Assembly: GCA_905215505.1 (NCBI GenBank)
Contig: CAJMPU010000009.1
Coordinates: 1-64,000 of the forward strand
Length of the DNA: 64,000 nt
Origin: an uncultured bacterium
GTDB lineage: Bacteria > Actinomycetota > Coriobacteriia > Coriobacteriales > Coriobacteriaceae
Direction of reading: 5' to 3'
Under the pieces are notes generated by a model. That model was not told the DNA's origin, did not search any database, and worked only from the letters and a program-made list of their open reading frames with translations. A program made the position numbers and the translations under genes. How positions within the stretch are numbered: the first letter of the stretch is position 1; the number at the start of each line of letters is the position of its first letter. Shown here in pieces: positions 43,277-51,788 of the stretch.

Positions 43277-43974
43277 CGGCCAACCTCCTCGACGATGCTG
43301 ACGAAGTTCTTAAGGATGCGCTGACCCAGCGCGGAGGATTTCTCGGGATGGAACTGGCAGCCCCACACGTTGCCATGGCGCACGATGCACGGGAAGCTCC
43401 GCGTATAGTGTGTGCGCGCCAGCACATCGGCGGCATCGGCGTCGTCAGCCACCGCGTAGCTGTGGGTGAAGTACATGTTGGCACCCTCGGCAAAACCGGC
43501 AAGCAGCGGATCGGCCGCACCGGCGGGCGTCATGTGCACCTGGTCCCAGCCCACGTGCGGCACCTTCAGTCGGCTCGACTCCAAGCGCGTGCACGAACCG
43601 CGCATAATGCCCAGGCCATCGACCCAGGGACCGCCACCCTGCTCGAGGGCGCTGCCGTCGGCGACCGCGCCTTCGTCCGCAGGAACGCCCTCGTTGCCAC
43701 GCTCAAAAAATAGCTGAAGGCCCAGGCAGATGCCGAACAGCGGGGTTCCGGCGGCGACGGCGTCGAACACGGCCGACTCCTCGCCACTCTGGCGCATAAA
43801 GGCGATCGCGTCATAGAACGCACCCACGCCCGGGATGACCAGGCCGTCGGCGTTGCGGATCTGCTCCGGATCGTCCGACGTGCAGGCGGCGGCACCGGCG
43901 CGCACAAGCCCGCGCACGACGCTCGACAAGTTGCCCTTGTGGTAGTCGACCACCACGATCTTCGGTTCGCCCAC
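43273..43974 (-). CDS. hisH: Imidazole glycerol phosphate synthase, glutaminase subunit
   Basis: Class I glutamine amidotransferase that feeds ammonia to HisF. The 233-aa protein has the oxyanion strand LVIPGVGAFYDA, the nucleophile Cys in LFGICLGLQLFFERG and the His/Glu pair in WGCQFHPEKSSALG. Start is GTG at 43974 (MGEPKIVVVDYHKGN), five bases after AAAGGAGG; the upstream ATG frame runs through repeat sequence. A 25-residue insert (VPADEGAVADGSALEQGGG) follows the nucleophile. Confidence 0.94.
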   Translation of the reverse strand: MGEPKIVVVDYHKGNLSSVVRGLVRAGAAACTSDDPEQIRNADGLVIPGVGAFYDAIAFMRQSGEESAVFDAVAAGTPLFGICLGLQLFFERGNEGVPADEGAVADGSALEQGGGPWVDGLGIMRGSCTRLESSRLKVPHVGWDQVHMTPAGAADPLLAGFAEGANMYFTHSYAVADDADAADVLARTHYTRSFPCIVRHGNVWGCQFHPEKSSALGQRILKNFVSIVEEVGR

Positions 43975-43996
43975 GCGACCCTCCTTTTTCCCATTC

Positions 43997-44036
43997 AAAA
44001 CCTGCCAAAAAGGGACAGGTTTATTTTGGTCGGTTA
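43997..44036. repeat. REP-like hairpin, left partner
   Basis: AAAACCTGCCAAAAAGGGACAGG continues to a weaker TTTTGGTCGG arm. It is the inverted copy of 44074-44114. The two flank 37 bases between hisB and hisH and could pair with each other in the operon mRNA. Confidence 0.75.
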
Positions 44037-44073
44037 AACGTTCACCCACCGTATGAGACAGCATTTCCGCAGA

Positions 44074-44114
44074 TAAAACCTGCCAAAATAAACCTGTCCC
44101 TTTTTGGCAGGTTA
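44074..44114. repeat. REP-like hairpin, right partner
   Basis: Contains AACCTGTCCCTTTTTGGCAGG and ends over the hisB stop codon. It is inverted relative to 43997-44036 and 4016-4056. Confidence 0.75.
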
Positions 44115-44699
44115 CAGAGAGCCCTTGGTGCTGGGGATGCCCTGCACGCGGGGGTCGAGCTCGCAGGCGTGGCGCATCGTGCGGCCCACGGCCTTAAAGG
44201 CGGCCTCGATAATGTGATGCGAGTTGCCGCCTGCGAGCTCGCGCACGTGCAGCGTGAGCTTGGCATCGCGCGCAAAGGCATAGAAGAACTCGACGGCCAG
44301 CTCGGTATCGAAGCTGCCCACACGTTCGGTCGGCACGGGCAGCTCGCAGTAGGCCTGGCCGCGACCCGAAATGTCCACGGCGGCCATCACAAGCGTCTCG
44401 TCCATGGCAATCGCCGCGTCTGCAAAGCGCGTAATACCCGCCTTGTTGCCCAGCGCTTGGCAAAACGCCTCGCCCAGCACAATGCCCGTGTCCTCGACGG
44501 TATGGTGCGCGTCGACCTCCACGTCGCCTACTGCATGCACCGTCAAATCAAACAGGCCATGGCGGCCAAAGGCGTTGAGCATGTGGTCGAAAAACGGCAC
44601 GCCGGTCGAGATATCGCACGCACCGGTTCCGTCCAGGTCGAGTTTGACAACAATGTCGGTCTCCCCCGTCTTGCGGGTCACCTCGGCATAACGGCTCAT
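44112..44699 (-). CDS. hisB: Imidazoleglycerol-phosphate dehydratase
   Basis: Dehydrates IGP to imidazole acetol phosphate. The 195-aa protein is the dehydratase only; the N-terminal phosphatase domain of enterobacterial HisB is absent. The manganese-binding histidines are in FDHMLNAFGRHG, DVEVDAHHTVEDTGI and GNSHHIIEAAFKA. The start codon abuts the hisC stop codon. Confidence 0.96.
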   Translation of the reverse strand: MSRYAEVTRKTGETDIVVKLDLDGTGACDISTGVPFFDHMLNAFGRHGLFDLTVHAVGDVEVDAHHTVEDTGIVLGEAFCQALGNKAGITRFADAAIAMDETLVMAAVDISGRGQAYCELPVPTERVGSFDTELAVEFFYAFARDAKLTLHVRELAGGNSHHIIEAAFKAVGRTMRHACELDPRVQGIPSTKGSL

Positions 44700-45815
44700 C
44701 TACATCTCCTCCTTCACCAGCGCGGCAAACGCAGCCAGCACCTCATCGTTTTCCTGCGGGGTGCCCACGGTAATGCGCAGACAGTCCGCAAGCCCCGGCG
44801 CGTAGCTAAAGTCGCGCACCAAAATCGAATACTCGTCGCGCAGGCGCTCACGCACGCGCGTAGCATGCGGCGTGCGCACGAGCACAAAATTCGCCGCACT
44901 CGGCCATGCCTCCACGGGCAGACCCTCGGCAGCCATTGCGCGCAGGGCACACAGTTCACGCTCGCGCTCGGATGCGACCCGTGCCACCACGGGCGCGTAC
45001 GCATCGCGGGCGCGCACGCAGGCAAGCGCCGCCGCCTGGCTCAGCACGTTGACCGAATAGATCTGGCGAATCGCCGCGAACACGTCGATGACCTCGGGCG
45101 CCGCAATCACATAGCCCAGACGTGTGCCGGCGGCGCCAAACGCCTTGGACAGCGTATGCAGGATCACCAGGTTGGGATGCTCGGCGATAAGTCCCTGCGC
45201 TGTGGTGGCCGCGCCAAACGAATCATCGGCAAACTCCACGTAGGCCTCGTCGACCATCACCATGCCGGGGCACGCATCGCACAGGGCCGCGACAAAGTCG
45301 AGCGGTGCCACGTCACCCGTGGGGTTGTTGGGCGAGGTCACGATTGCCAGGTTGCACTCGGGCGCCGCCGCGAGCACGGCGGCCTGGTCGAGCTCAAAGG
45401 TCGCCGGGTCGCGCCACACGTCGCGCACCTCGGTCTGACAGAGCGACGCAAAGAACGCATACTCGCTAAAACACGGCGGGCAGTTGAGCAGGGTCCGCCC
45501 CGCGCCGCCAAACGCCAGCAGGTAGTTATAGAGCAGCTCGTCGCCGCCGTTGCCCACGCAAACATTCTCGCGCGCCACACCATGCCAAACAGCCAGCTCG
45601 TCGCGCAGGTCACAGGACATGGGATCGGGGTAGCGGTTGAGCGGCGTGGCAGCCAGGGCGGCGTCGACCGCCTCGCGCACGCCAGCCGGCACGGGATAGG
45701 TGTTCTCGTTGGCCGAAAGGTTGATGCGCGTGGGCGTAAAGTTGGGATCGTAGGGCTCAATGCCAGCCAAGTAGGGCTGGACGAGCTCCTTCATGCGAGA
45801 CGTCAGCTCGGCCAT
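44700..45815 (-). CDS. hisC: Histidinol-phosphate aminotransferase
   Basis: PLP enzyme transferring an amino group from glutamate to imidazole acetol phosphate. The 371-aa fold-type I protein shows NLSANENTYPVP at the N-terminus, VGNGGDELLYNYLLAFGG, SPNNPTGDV, VDEAYVEFAD and the PLP-lysine in HTLSKAFGAAGTRLGYVI. An upstream in-frame ATG is inside hisD. It starts one base after the hisD stop. Confidence 0.96.
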   Translation of the reverse strand: MAELTSRMKELVQPYLAGIEPYDPNFTPTRINLSANENTYPVPAGVREAVDAALAATPLNRYPDPMSCDLRDELAVWHGVARENVCVGNGGDELLYNYLLAFGGAGRTLLNCPPCFSEYAFFASLCQTEVRDVWRDPATFELDQAAVLAAAPECNLAIVTSPNNPTGDVAPLDFVAALCDACPGMVMVDEAYVEFADDSFGAATTAQGLIAEHPNLVILHTLSKAFGAAGTRLGYVIAAPEVIDVFAAIRQIYSVNVLSQAAALACVRARDAYAPVVARVASERERELCALRAMAAEGLPVEAWPSAANFVLVRTPHATRVRERLRDEYSILVRDFSYAPGLADCLRITVGTPQENDEVLAAFAALVKEEM

Positions 45816-45816
45816 A

Positions 45817-47253
45817 TTAGGCCTCCTCGCCGGTCGCGCCAGCGCCATCCGCGCTTGCAGCCGCTAGGTCCACACCCTCGGCGACCGTCGCCACGGCGTC
45901 GCCCGGCCAGGCGACCTTGGTCAGGTCGGCCGCGGCCAGAGACTCAGCACTCACGGCACCCTCGCCCTGCTCCAGCGCACGGCGACGCAGAGCGGCGGAA
46001 AGCGCGTGCGCCCACAGGCCCTCGGCCTCGGCCAGGCGCTGCGTCGCGGGAGCGTCCGAGAGCAGGCCCTCGGGCGTATAGCAAATGACGCTCGAGCGCT
46101 TGACGAATTCTTCGACCGAAAGCGGGTTGGAGAACATGGCCGTGCCGCCGGTCGGCAGCGTGTGGTTGGGGCCGGCAACATAATCGCCAAGCGGCTCGGA
46201 GCTCCAAGCGCCCACAAAGATGGCGCCGGCGTTGCGAATGCCGCCGAGCAGGCCCATCGCATCCTTGCAGTGCAGCTCCAGGTGCTCGGGCGCCACGGTG
46301 TTCACCGCCTCGACGGCAGCAGCCATATCGGCGGCCACCACGATGGTGCCCTCGTTGTCGAGCGAGGCGCGCGTGATCTCGGCACGCGGGGACTGTGCCA
46401 CCAGAATGTCGATACCCGCCTCGACCTCGCGCGCAAACTGCTCGTCGCAGGTCACCAGATAGCAGGCTGCTAGCGGATCGTGCTCGGCCTGGGCCATCAG
46501 GTCGGCCGCGACCACCATGGGCTTGGCCGTGGCGTCGGCCAGCACGCAGACCTCGGAGGGACCGGCGACCATATCGATACCCACGTCACCCGAGACAATC
46601 TGTTTGGCAGCGGCGACAAAGGCGTTGCCCGGGCCGGTGATTTTGTCGACGCGCGGAATGGTCTCGGTACCGTATGCCAGCGCGGCCACGGCCTGGGCGC
46701 CGCCCACCATATAGATCTCGTCCACGCCGCCGAGCTTTGCCGCGGCGAGCGTGTAGGGGCTGATCAGGCCATCTTTTTGCGGCGGGGTCACCATGACCAC
46801 GCGTTTGACGCCGGCCACCTTGGCGGGAATGGCGTTCATAAGCACGGTGGAAGGGTATTGCGCACGACCGCCCGGCACATAGATGCCAGCTGCAGCAAGC
46901 GGGGTCACCTTAACGCCGAGCATCGTGCCGTCCGGGCGCGTGGTAAACCAGCTCTGCTCGACCTCGCGCTGGTGGAACTCGCGAATCTGGCGCGCAGCCT
47001 TCTCGAGCGCCGCGACAAAGGCCGGATCGAGGCCTTCGAGTGCGGCATCGATCTGCTCTTGCGGCAGACGGAAGCTCTGCAGCTCTACACCGTCAAAACG
47101 CTGACAGTAATCGCGCACCGCGGCATCGCCGTTGGCGCGCACGTTGACCACAATATCGCGGGCGGCGTCGACGATGTTTTGCGGCAGCACGCCCTTACGG
47201 TTGAGCTGGTTGGTAACGAGACGCTCACCGGGAGCAAGCTTGATAGTCTTCAT
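45817..47253 (-). CDS. hisD: Histidinol dehydrogenase
   Basis: Zinc- and NAD-dependent enzyme that oxidises histidinol to histidine in two steps. At 478 aa it is about 45 residues longer than E. coli HisD because of an Ala/Glu-rich C-terminus. Signatures are VPGGRAQYPSTVLMNAIPAK, DKITGPGNAFVAAAKQ, the DMVAGPSEVCVLAD segment and the catalytic region APEHLELHCKD. AGGGGATACC precedes the ATG. The gap to hisZG is 105 bases. Confidence 0.96.
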   Translation of the reverse strand: MKTIKLAPGERLVTNQLNRKGVLPQNIVDAARDIVVNVRANGDAAVRDYCQRFDGVELQSFRLPQEQIDAALEGLDPAFVAALEKAARQIREFHQREVEQSWFTTRPDGTMLGVKVTPLAAAGIYVPGGRAQYPSTVLMNAIPAKVAGVKRVVMVTPPQKDGLISPYTLAAAKLGGVDEIYMVGGAQAVAALAYGTETIPRVDKITGPGNAFVAAAKQIVSGDVGIDMVAGPSEVCVLADATAKPMVVAADLMAQAEHDPLAACYLVTCDEQFAREVEAGIDILVAQSPRAEITRASLDNEGTIVVAADMAAAVEAVNTVAPEHLELHCKDAMGLLGGIRNAGAIFVGAWSSEPLGDYVAGPNHTLPTGGTAMFSNPLSVEEFVKRSSVICYTPEGLLSDAPATQRLAEAEGLWAHALSAALRRRALEQGEGAVSAESLAAADLTKVAWPGDAVATVAEGVDLAAASADGAGATGEEA

Positions 47254-47358
47254 ATCGGTATCCCCTATCGGTCGAGGTTGTGTTCGAAAAACGAGAGGCC
47301 GGGCGGCGGCGCCCATCGGCCCGCAGCCCAGACGTTGGGGCGCCCGTGCGTGCTCGCG

Positions 47359-49074
47359 CTATTGTGCCGAGCCCGCAACGGGCTCAAAATGCTTGTCCTT
47401 CACGGCCGCCGCCAAGCGATCTGCCAGATTGCGTACGCGCGGATCCAAGCGAGCGGCACCCGGGTTGACAAAAAAGCGCGCCGTGCAGTCCATAATGCGG
47501 CCGGTGATGACCAAATCGTTGTCGCGCAGCGTGGCACCCGTGGCGGTAATATCCACGATACGGTCGGTCATGCCGACAATGGGGCCCAGCTCGATGTTGC
47601 CGTGCAGCGAAACGATATCGGCGTTCACACCGCGCTCGGCATACCAGGCACTCGCGATGCGCGGATATTTGGTAGCCACGCGAAGCGACCCGCGGCGAGC
47701 ATAGTTGCGCTCGGCCTGACCGGCGCGCCACGCGGGCTCTGCCTCGATAAAGGTGCACAGGCCGTAGCCCAGATCGACCAGCTGCAGCAGGTTGAGGTCT
47801 GCCTCGATAAGCGAGTCCCAACCGCAGATGCCGCAGTCGGCACCGCCACAGCCCACAAAAGCGGGCGCGTCGCTGGGTCGCACGATGACAAACTCGATAT
47901 CGCCGACCGCACCCTCACCGACGTGTGTGTCGCGGCCGCGCACGATGAGGTGACGGCCGGGGTCACGCAGCTCAGAGACGTCCAGGCCCGCGGCCTCGAG
48001 CACGTCGAGCGTGTCGGCCTTGAGCGAGCCCTTGGGCACAGCGATGCGCAGCGGACCCTCGGCGCCGCGACCCACGGCATGGTCACCATCGGAAGCAGCG
48101 TCCTCGGCCGAGGTGCGCGCGGCCTCCAGGCGCTCAAGCGAAAAGGCAAAGCCCGCCGCCGGCACCTCGATGCCGTCGCCAAATGCACCGGTAAAGATGG
48201 AGTCGTAGCGTCCGCCCGAACCCACCGGATCGGGCAGGCCACCGGCATAGGCCTTAAAGACCAGGCCCGTGTAGTAATCAAACGAGTTCATGATGGAGAA
48301 GTCGAAGGACAGCACCTGGGCGTCCTCGGGAGCCAGGCCATCGACCAGGGCACGCATCTCGCGCGTAAGCGGCGCGACAATGCCCGCCGCCGCCAGCAGC
48401 GCGTCGACGCGGTCGAGCACCTCGGCACCACCGTGCAGGCGCGGCAGCTCGCTAATGGCGGCCTTGACGGCCTCGGGCTCGGCGCTTGCCGCCACGCGGG
48501 CATCGAGGCCCACAAAGTCGTTGGCGTGCACGCAGCGCAGCGCCTCGGCAGCCAGCTCGCGATCTTCGCACGCCGCAAGCAGTTCCTTAAACGGACGCAC
48601 ACTGCCCGCGATAATACGCGCACCGGGAAGTGCCAGCTTGCGCACCGCCTCGGCCACGAGCGAGACAATCTCGACATCGCCCGCGGTGTCGCCCGCACCG
48701 ATAAGCTCAAAACCCAGCTGTGTAAACTGGCGCGAGCCGCCGGCATTGCGCTGGCACTCACGAACCACCGGCGCCTCGTAGCGAAGGCGCAGCGGCAGGT
48801 CGGCCGCGCGCATGCGGGTCGAGACCAAGCGCACGATCGGCAATGTGTTGTCGGGACGGACCACCAGCAGGCGACCGTCGTCATCAAAGAGCTTAAACGG
48901 CGTGTCCGCAATGCGGCCGCCTTCCTCGAGCGAACCCTTGTCCTCGAGCAGCGGCGTCTCGACCGGAAGGTAATGATGCTCCCTGAAGCAGCCCTTCACC
49001 GTCAGCGCAATCTCCTCGCGCGCCTGAGCCTCCTCGGGCAATATGTCCCGGAATCCCCACGGTGTGGCCGTCAT
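47359..49074 (-). CDS. Fused HisZ-HisG, ATP phosphoribosyltransferase
   Basis: A single 571-aa protein joining the regulatory and catalytic subunits that start histidine synthesis. Residues 1-322 are HisZ, a HisRS paralogue: WGFRDILPEEAQ, the ATP-site-like RPDNTLPIVRLV, FDYYTGLVF and GGRYDSIF. Residues 341-571 are short-form HisG: LRIAVPKGSLKADTL, ESLIEADL-type region near 420 and the PRPP loop VDITATGATLRDNDL. An 18-residue linker joins them. In most bacteria with short HisG the two are separate genes. The first gene of the operon; AGGAGG precedes the ATG. Confidence 0.9.
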   Translation of the reverse strand: MTATPWGFRDILPEEAQAREEIALTVKGCFREHHYLPVETPLLEDKGSLEEGGRIADTPFKLFDDDGRLLVVRPDNTLPIVRLVSTRMRAADLPLRLRYEAPVVRECQRNAGGSRQFTQLGFELIGAGDTAGDVEIVSLVAEAVRKLALPGARIIAGSVRPFKELLAACEDRELAAEALRCVHANDFVGLDARVAASAEPEAVKAAISELPRLHGGAEVLDRVDALLAAAGIVAPLTREMRALVDGLAPEDAQVLSFDFSIMNSFDYYTGLVFKAYAGGLPDPVGSGGRYDSIFTGAFGDGIEVPAAGFAFSLERLEAARTSAEDAASDGDHAVGRGAEGPLRIAVPKGSLKADTLDVLEAAGLDVSELRDPGRHLIVRGRDTHVGEGAVGDIEFVIVRPSDAPAFVGCGGADCGICGWDSLIEADLNLLQLVDLGYGLCTFIEAEPAWRAGQAERNYARRGSLRVATKYPRIASAWYAERGVNADIVSLHGNIELGPIVGMTDRIVDITATGATLRDNDLVITGRIMDCTARFFVNPGAARLDPRVRNLADRLAAAVKDKHFEPVAGSAQ

Positions 49075-49110
49075 CTGGTGAGCCTCCTCATGCTGTGTTT
49101 CATATAGAGC

Positions 49111-49160
49111 AGAAGACCGGCATAGCTCCGCCGGTCTTCTGGGTACTTTAGCATACTAGA
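49111..49160 (-). promoter_or_regulatory. his operon promoter region and leader hairpin
   Basis: On the minus strand TATGCT at 49151-49156 could be the -10 box. Downstream, AGAAGACCGG and CCGGTCTTCT (49111-49140) form a 10-bp perfect hairpin ahead of hisZG. It may be the terminator of the preceding operon or a transcript-leader attenuator. I see no His-rich leader peptide and no T-box. Confidence 0.45.
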
Positions 49161-49242
49161 GTGCTTACGGGGAAAATCCTTCGTAGCCGCCACACCGCAT
49201 TCATTTGGAAACATAGGGTAGGTTGCCGCAACCCAACCCCAC

Positions 49243-50079
49243 CTAGGCGCCAATCGCACGACGATACTCTGCCATTACCTGCGCATCGGCAGCTGCGGGG
49301 TCGGCAAAATAGCGCCAGTCATAGGTCTCGGCCGAAACAACTCCGCGATAGCCGCGCGCCACCAGCCTATCCAGGTCGGCGCGCATATCGCGGTCGCCGT
49401 CACCCCAGGCAAGATGCGTCGTGCCATCTGCCGCAACATCGACAAAATGTACGTGGGCGACATCGTCGCCAAGCAGATCGAAATAATCGTCGATGGTATC
49501 CCCCGCCACCGCCATAGCGCCTATATCCAGACACGCCTTAAGTGCCGGATGATCAACTGCCTCGATCATGCGCTTCGTGTCGGCCGCCGAGTTCACGATC
49601 ATCGACTCAACCGGCTGTAGGGCCTCGAGCACCAGTCGCACGCCGCGCTCTCCCGCATGCTCGGCAATCGCACGCAGCATCGAGGCACTTCGACCCCACG
49701 CGTCCTCGATTGGCTCGTTCAAAAATGCCCAGCCGCTCGAGACCATGACCTGCTCGGCTCCAAGTTCCGCCGCGATATCCACAACGTTCTTAAAGTACGC
49801 GAGCGTGCGGGCACGCGCCTCATTCCCGCGCGCCGCGATATTCCACGGCTTGGGGTTGTTCTGTTCGGGACAAAGCCCCACAATCCGAACCCCATACTGC
49901 TGCGACAGCTCCCGCACCTGCTCGAGAGAATCGTATCCATGGCAATCGACATACAGATGCATCGCCCCGGTCCAAAGCTCGCAACACGTGTAGCCCGAGG
50001 CCGCTGCCGAGGAAAAGAATTCCTCAAGGTCAAAATAACGATGGCTGATATTCATGACGGCAAGCTGCGGATACTCCAT
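49243..50079 (-). CDS. Sugar-phosphate isomerase/epimerase, FrlC-like
   Basis: A 278-aa TIM-barrel protein of the IolE/xylose isomerase-like group. Metal-ligand segments are RLVLEALQPVESM, ACLDIGAMAVAG and VAHVHFVDVAADG, with a final Glu in VVSAETYDW. Last gene of PTS operon 1. In enterobacteria the same kind of protein, FrlC, interconverts psicoselysine and fructoselysine beside the FrlB deglycase; a FrlB-like gene opens this operon, so that role is inferred. Start MEYPQLAV follows AAAGGTGG; a GTG three codons earlier is rejected. Confidence 0.75.
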   Translation of the reverse strand: MEYPQLAVMNISHRYFDLEEFFSSAAASGYTCCELWTGAMHLYVDCHGYDSLEQVRELSQQYGVRIVGLCPEQNNPKPWNIAARGNEARARTLAYFKNVVDIAAELGAEQVMVSSGWAFLNEPIEDAWGRSASMLRAIAEHAGERGVRLVLEALQPVESMIVNSAADTKRMIEAVDHPALKACLDIGAMAVAGDTIDDYFDLLGDDVAHVHFVDVAADGTTHLAWGDGDRDMRADLDRLVARGYRGVVSAETYDWRYFADPAAADAQVMAEYRRAIGA

Positions 50080-50162
50080 CTTGTCCACCTTTCGGCAAAA
50101 GGGCGCCGCAGCACAGTGTGCGCGACGCCCCCTCTTACATTTTTCTCATTATGACGGATACT

Positions 50163-50999
50163 CTACTGGACACCAAGCACTCCAAAGAACGCGCCGGCGA
50201 TACTCACGAGCAGGATCACGAGCATGATGAGCAGCGGATTCATCTTCTTCTTGAGCATGAGATAGACGATTCCAAACAGCCCCATCGTGACAAAACCCGG
50301 GAAGATTCCGTTGAGCAGCTCGGCCAGCGTCTGAGCACCATCGCCCGCGCCGACCATGAGCGGAATGTCCACGGTGACCATCTCCATGGTCATAGCACCG
50401 ATCACCATGGCACCCATGATAGAGGCCATCTTGACGATCGTGTCCATAATGCCCGATTCCTGGACCTTGCTGATCATGTCCGAGCCAAAGCGATATCCCA
50501 CAAACGTCAGCAGGTAACGGATGATGTAGTGAGGGACGTTGAACACGAGCAGGAACAAAATCGGACCAAGAATGGAGCCCTGCAGCGCCAGCGACGTGCC
50601 GACACCCGTTGCCAAAATTCGCAGCGTGCCCCAGTAGAAGGCATCGCCCACGCCGGACAGCGGTCCCATCAAAGCAAGCTTGACATTAGAGATCGCGCTC
50701 GTGTCAAAGCTATCGTCAGTAGCGTTGACCTCCTCCATTGCAGCGGCGATGGACATGGGGAGCGTCGAGATGTACGGCGTGACGTTATAGAGCTCCATAT
50801 GGCGCTTAAGGGCGGCCTTAAAGTCCGCATCCTGCGGATACAGCTTTCGAAGGATCGGCATAAGGGCCCACATAAAGCCAATATGGCCCATACGCTCGTA
50901 GTTCCAGGAATGCTCATAGGGAATCGAGCGCCAGAACAGCTTCTTAAGGTCTGCGCGGGAAATCAGCCCGTCGTAAGAAGACTCAAACTTAAAACTCAT
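50163..50999 (-). CDS. PTS mannose/fructose/sorbose-family subunit IID (operon 1)
   Basis: Membrane subunit that with IIC forms the sugar channel. The 278-aa protein shows the IID start RADLKKLFWRSIPYEHSWNYERM, the conserved LMGPLSGVGDAFYWGTLR and a C-terminal hydrophobic helix. ATG at 50999 lies inside the last codons of IIC (11-base overlap), with GGGAGTGGG before it, so translation is coupled. Confidence 0.93.
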   Translation of the reverse strand: MSFKFESSYDGLISRADLKKLFWRSIPYEHSWNYERMGHIGFMWALMPILRKLYPQDADFKAALKRHMELYNVTPYISTLPMSIAAAMEEVNATDDSFDTSAISNVKLALMGPLSGVGDAFYWGTLRILATGVGTSLALQGSILGPILFLLVFNVPHYIIRYLLTFVGYRFGSDMISKVQESGIMDTIVKMASIMGAMVIGAMTMEMVTVDIPLMVGAGDGAQTLAELLNGIFPGFVTMGLFGIVYLMLKKKMNPLLIMLVILLVSIAGAFFGVLGVQ

Positions 51000-51780
51000 C
51001 GAACCCACTCCCAATCGCAGGATCCTCGGTTGCCACTGCGGGCTGCTCCGCTTTTTTCTTATCACCCAAAACCGTCATCGCGACGACGATGATCGCGGCA
51101 AAGATCGCCACGCCCGTCGTGCTAATGCCAAAGTAGGCGACGAGGAAGAAGCCAGCGAAGAAGAACGGAGCCACCGTTTTGTTCATGATCATCTGAGCCA
51201 GCATCGCAAAGCCGAGTGCGGGCAAGAAGGCGGCGGCGACATCCATGCCGGTCTGAACGAAATCGGGGATGATGTTGAGCAGGCTGGCAACAGCATCGGC
51301 GCCAAAGAAGAATGCCAGGGGAATAATCAGCAGGCCGCACCAGCTCTGCGCGTAACCGGCGATGAGCATGTTGCGCGTGATGGCCTTGGTGTCCCCGTCC
51401 TCGACGTTTTTGTCGATACGGTGCACCAGCAGTAGCATCACCGGCTGGCCCAGGGCGGTATCGAGCGCCAGGACGATCGTTGCGACGGGAATGCCCAAGG
51501 TCAGGGCCGCCGAAGCGTCCGCGCCGGCCTGCATGGCAAGCGACACACCCAGAATGGTTCCGGAAATCGTATCGGGCGGGTTATACGCACCGACCGAGAT
51601 GGCGCCGACCATGGCAAGCTCCATCGTGGCACCCATGATCGTGCCGGTCACCATGTCGCCCATGACAAGGCCAACCAGAGGTCCGAGCACGATCGGGCGC
51701 TGGAGGTAGCTCGTGCCCGTCAGCCACTCGGAATAACCCAAAAGGGCGATCAGGAAAATCAGGATTGTCTTGATAACCAT
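50989..51780 (-). CDS. PTS mannose-family subunit IIC (operon 1)
   Basis: Polytopic channel subunit of 263 aa. The conserved first part RPIVLGPLVGLVMGDMVTGTIMGATMEL carries the GPLVGL motif of the family, followed by ISVGAYNPPDTISGTILG. About eight membrane segments are predicted. It ends AIGSGFDEF. The gene is 8 bases from IIB upstream. Confidence 0.93.
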   Translation of the reverse strand: MVIKTILIFLIALLGYSEWLTGTSYLQRPIVLGPLVGLVMGDMVTGTIMGATMELAMVGAISVGAYNPPDTISGTILGVSLAMQAGADASAALTLGIPVATIVLALDTALGQPVMLLLVHRIDKNVEDGDTKAITRNMLIAGYAQSWCGLLIIPLAFFFGADAVASLLNIIPDFVQTGMDVAAAFLPALGFAMLAQMIMNKTVAPFFFAGFFLVAYFGISTTGVAIFAAIIVVAMTVLGDKKKAEQPAVATEDPAIGSGFDEF

Positions 51781-51788
51781 GATGTCCC

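Noticed and set aside
41525..43324. 599-aa plus-strand open frame opposite hisF and hisA
   Set aside because: Antisense shadow rich in His, Arg and Gly; the opposite strand encodes complete enzymes.
44169..49107. 639-aa and 875-aa plus-strand open frames opposite hisB-hisZG
   Set aside because: Shadows of five his genes whose active-site motifs are all on the minus strand.
49111..49140. T-box or classical his attenuator
   Set aside because: No T-box specifier or TGGTGG-like consensus and no run of His codons in a leader frame; listed only as a leader hairpin.
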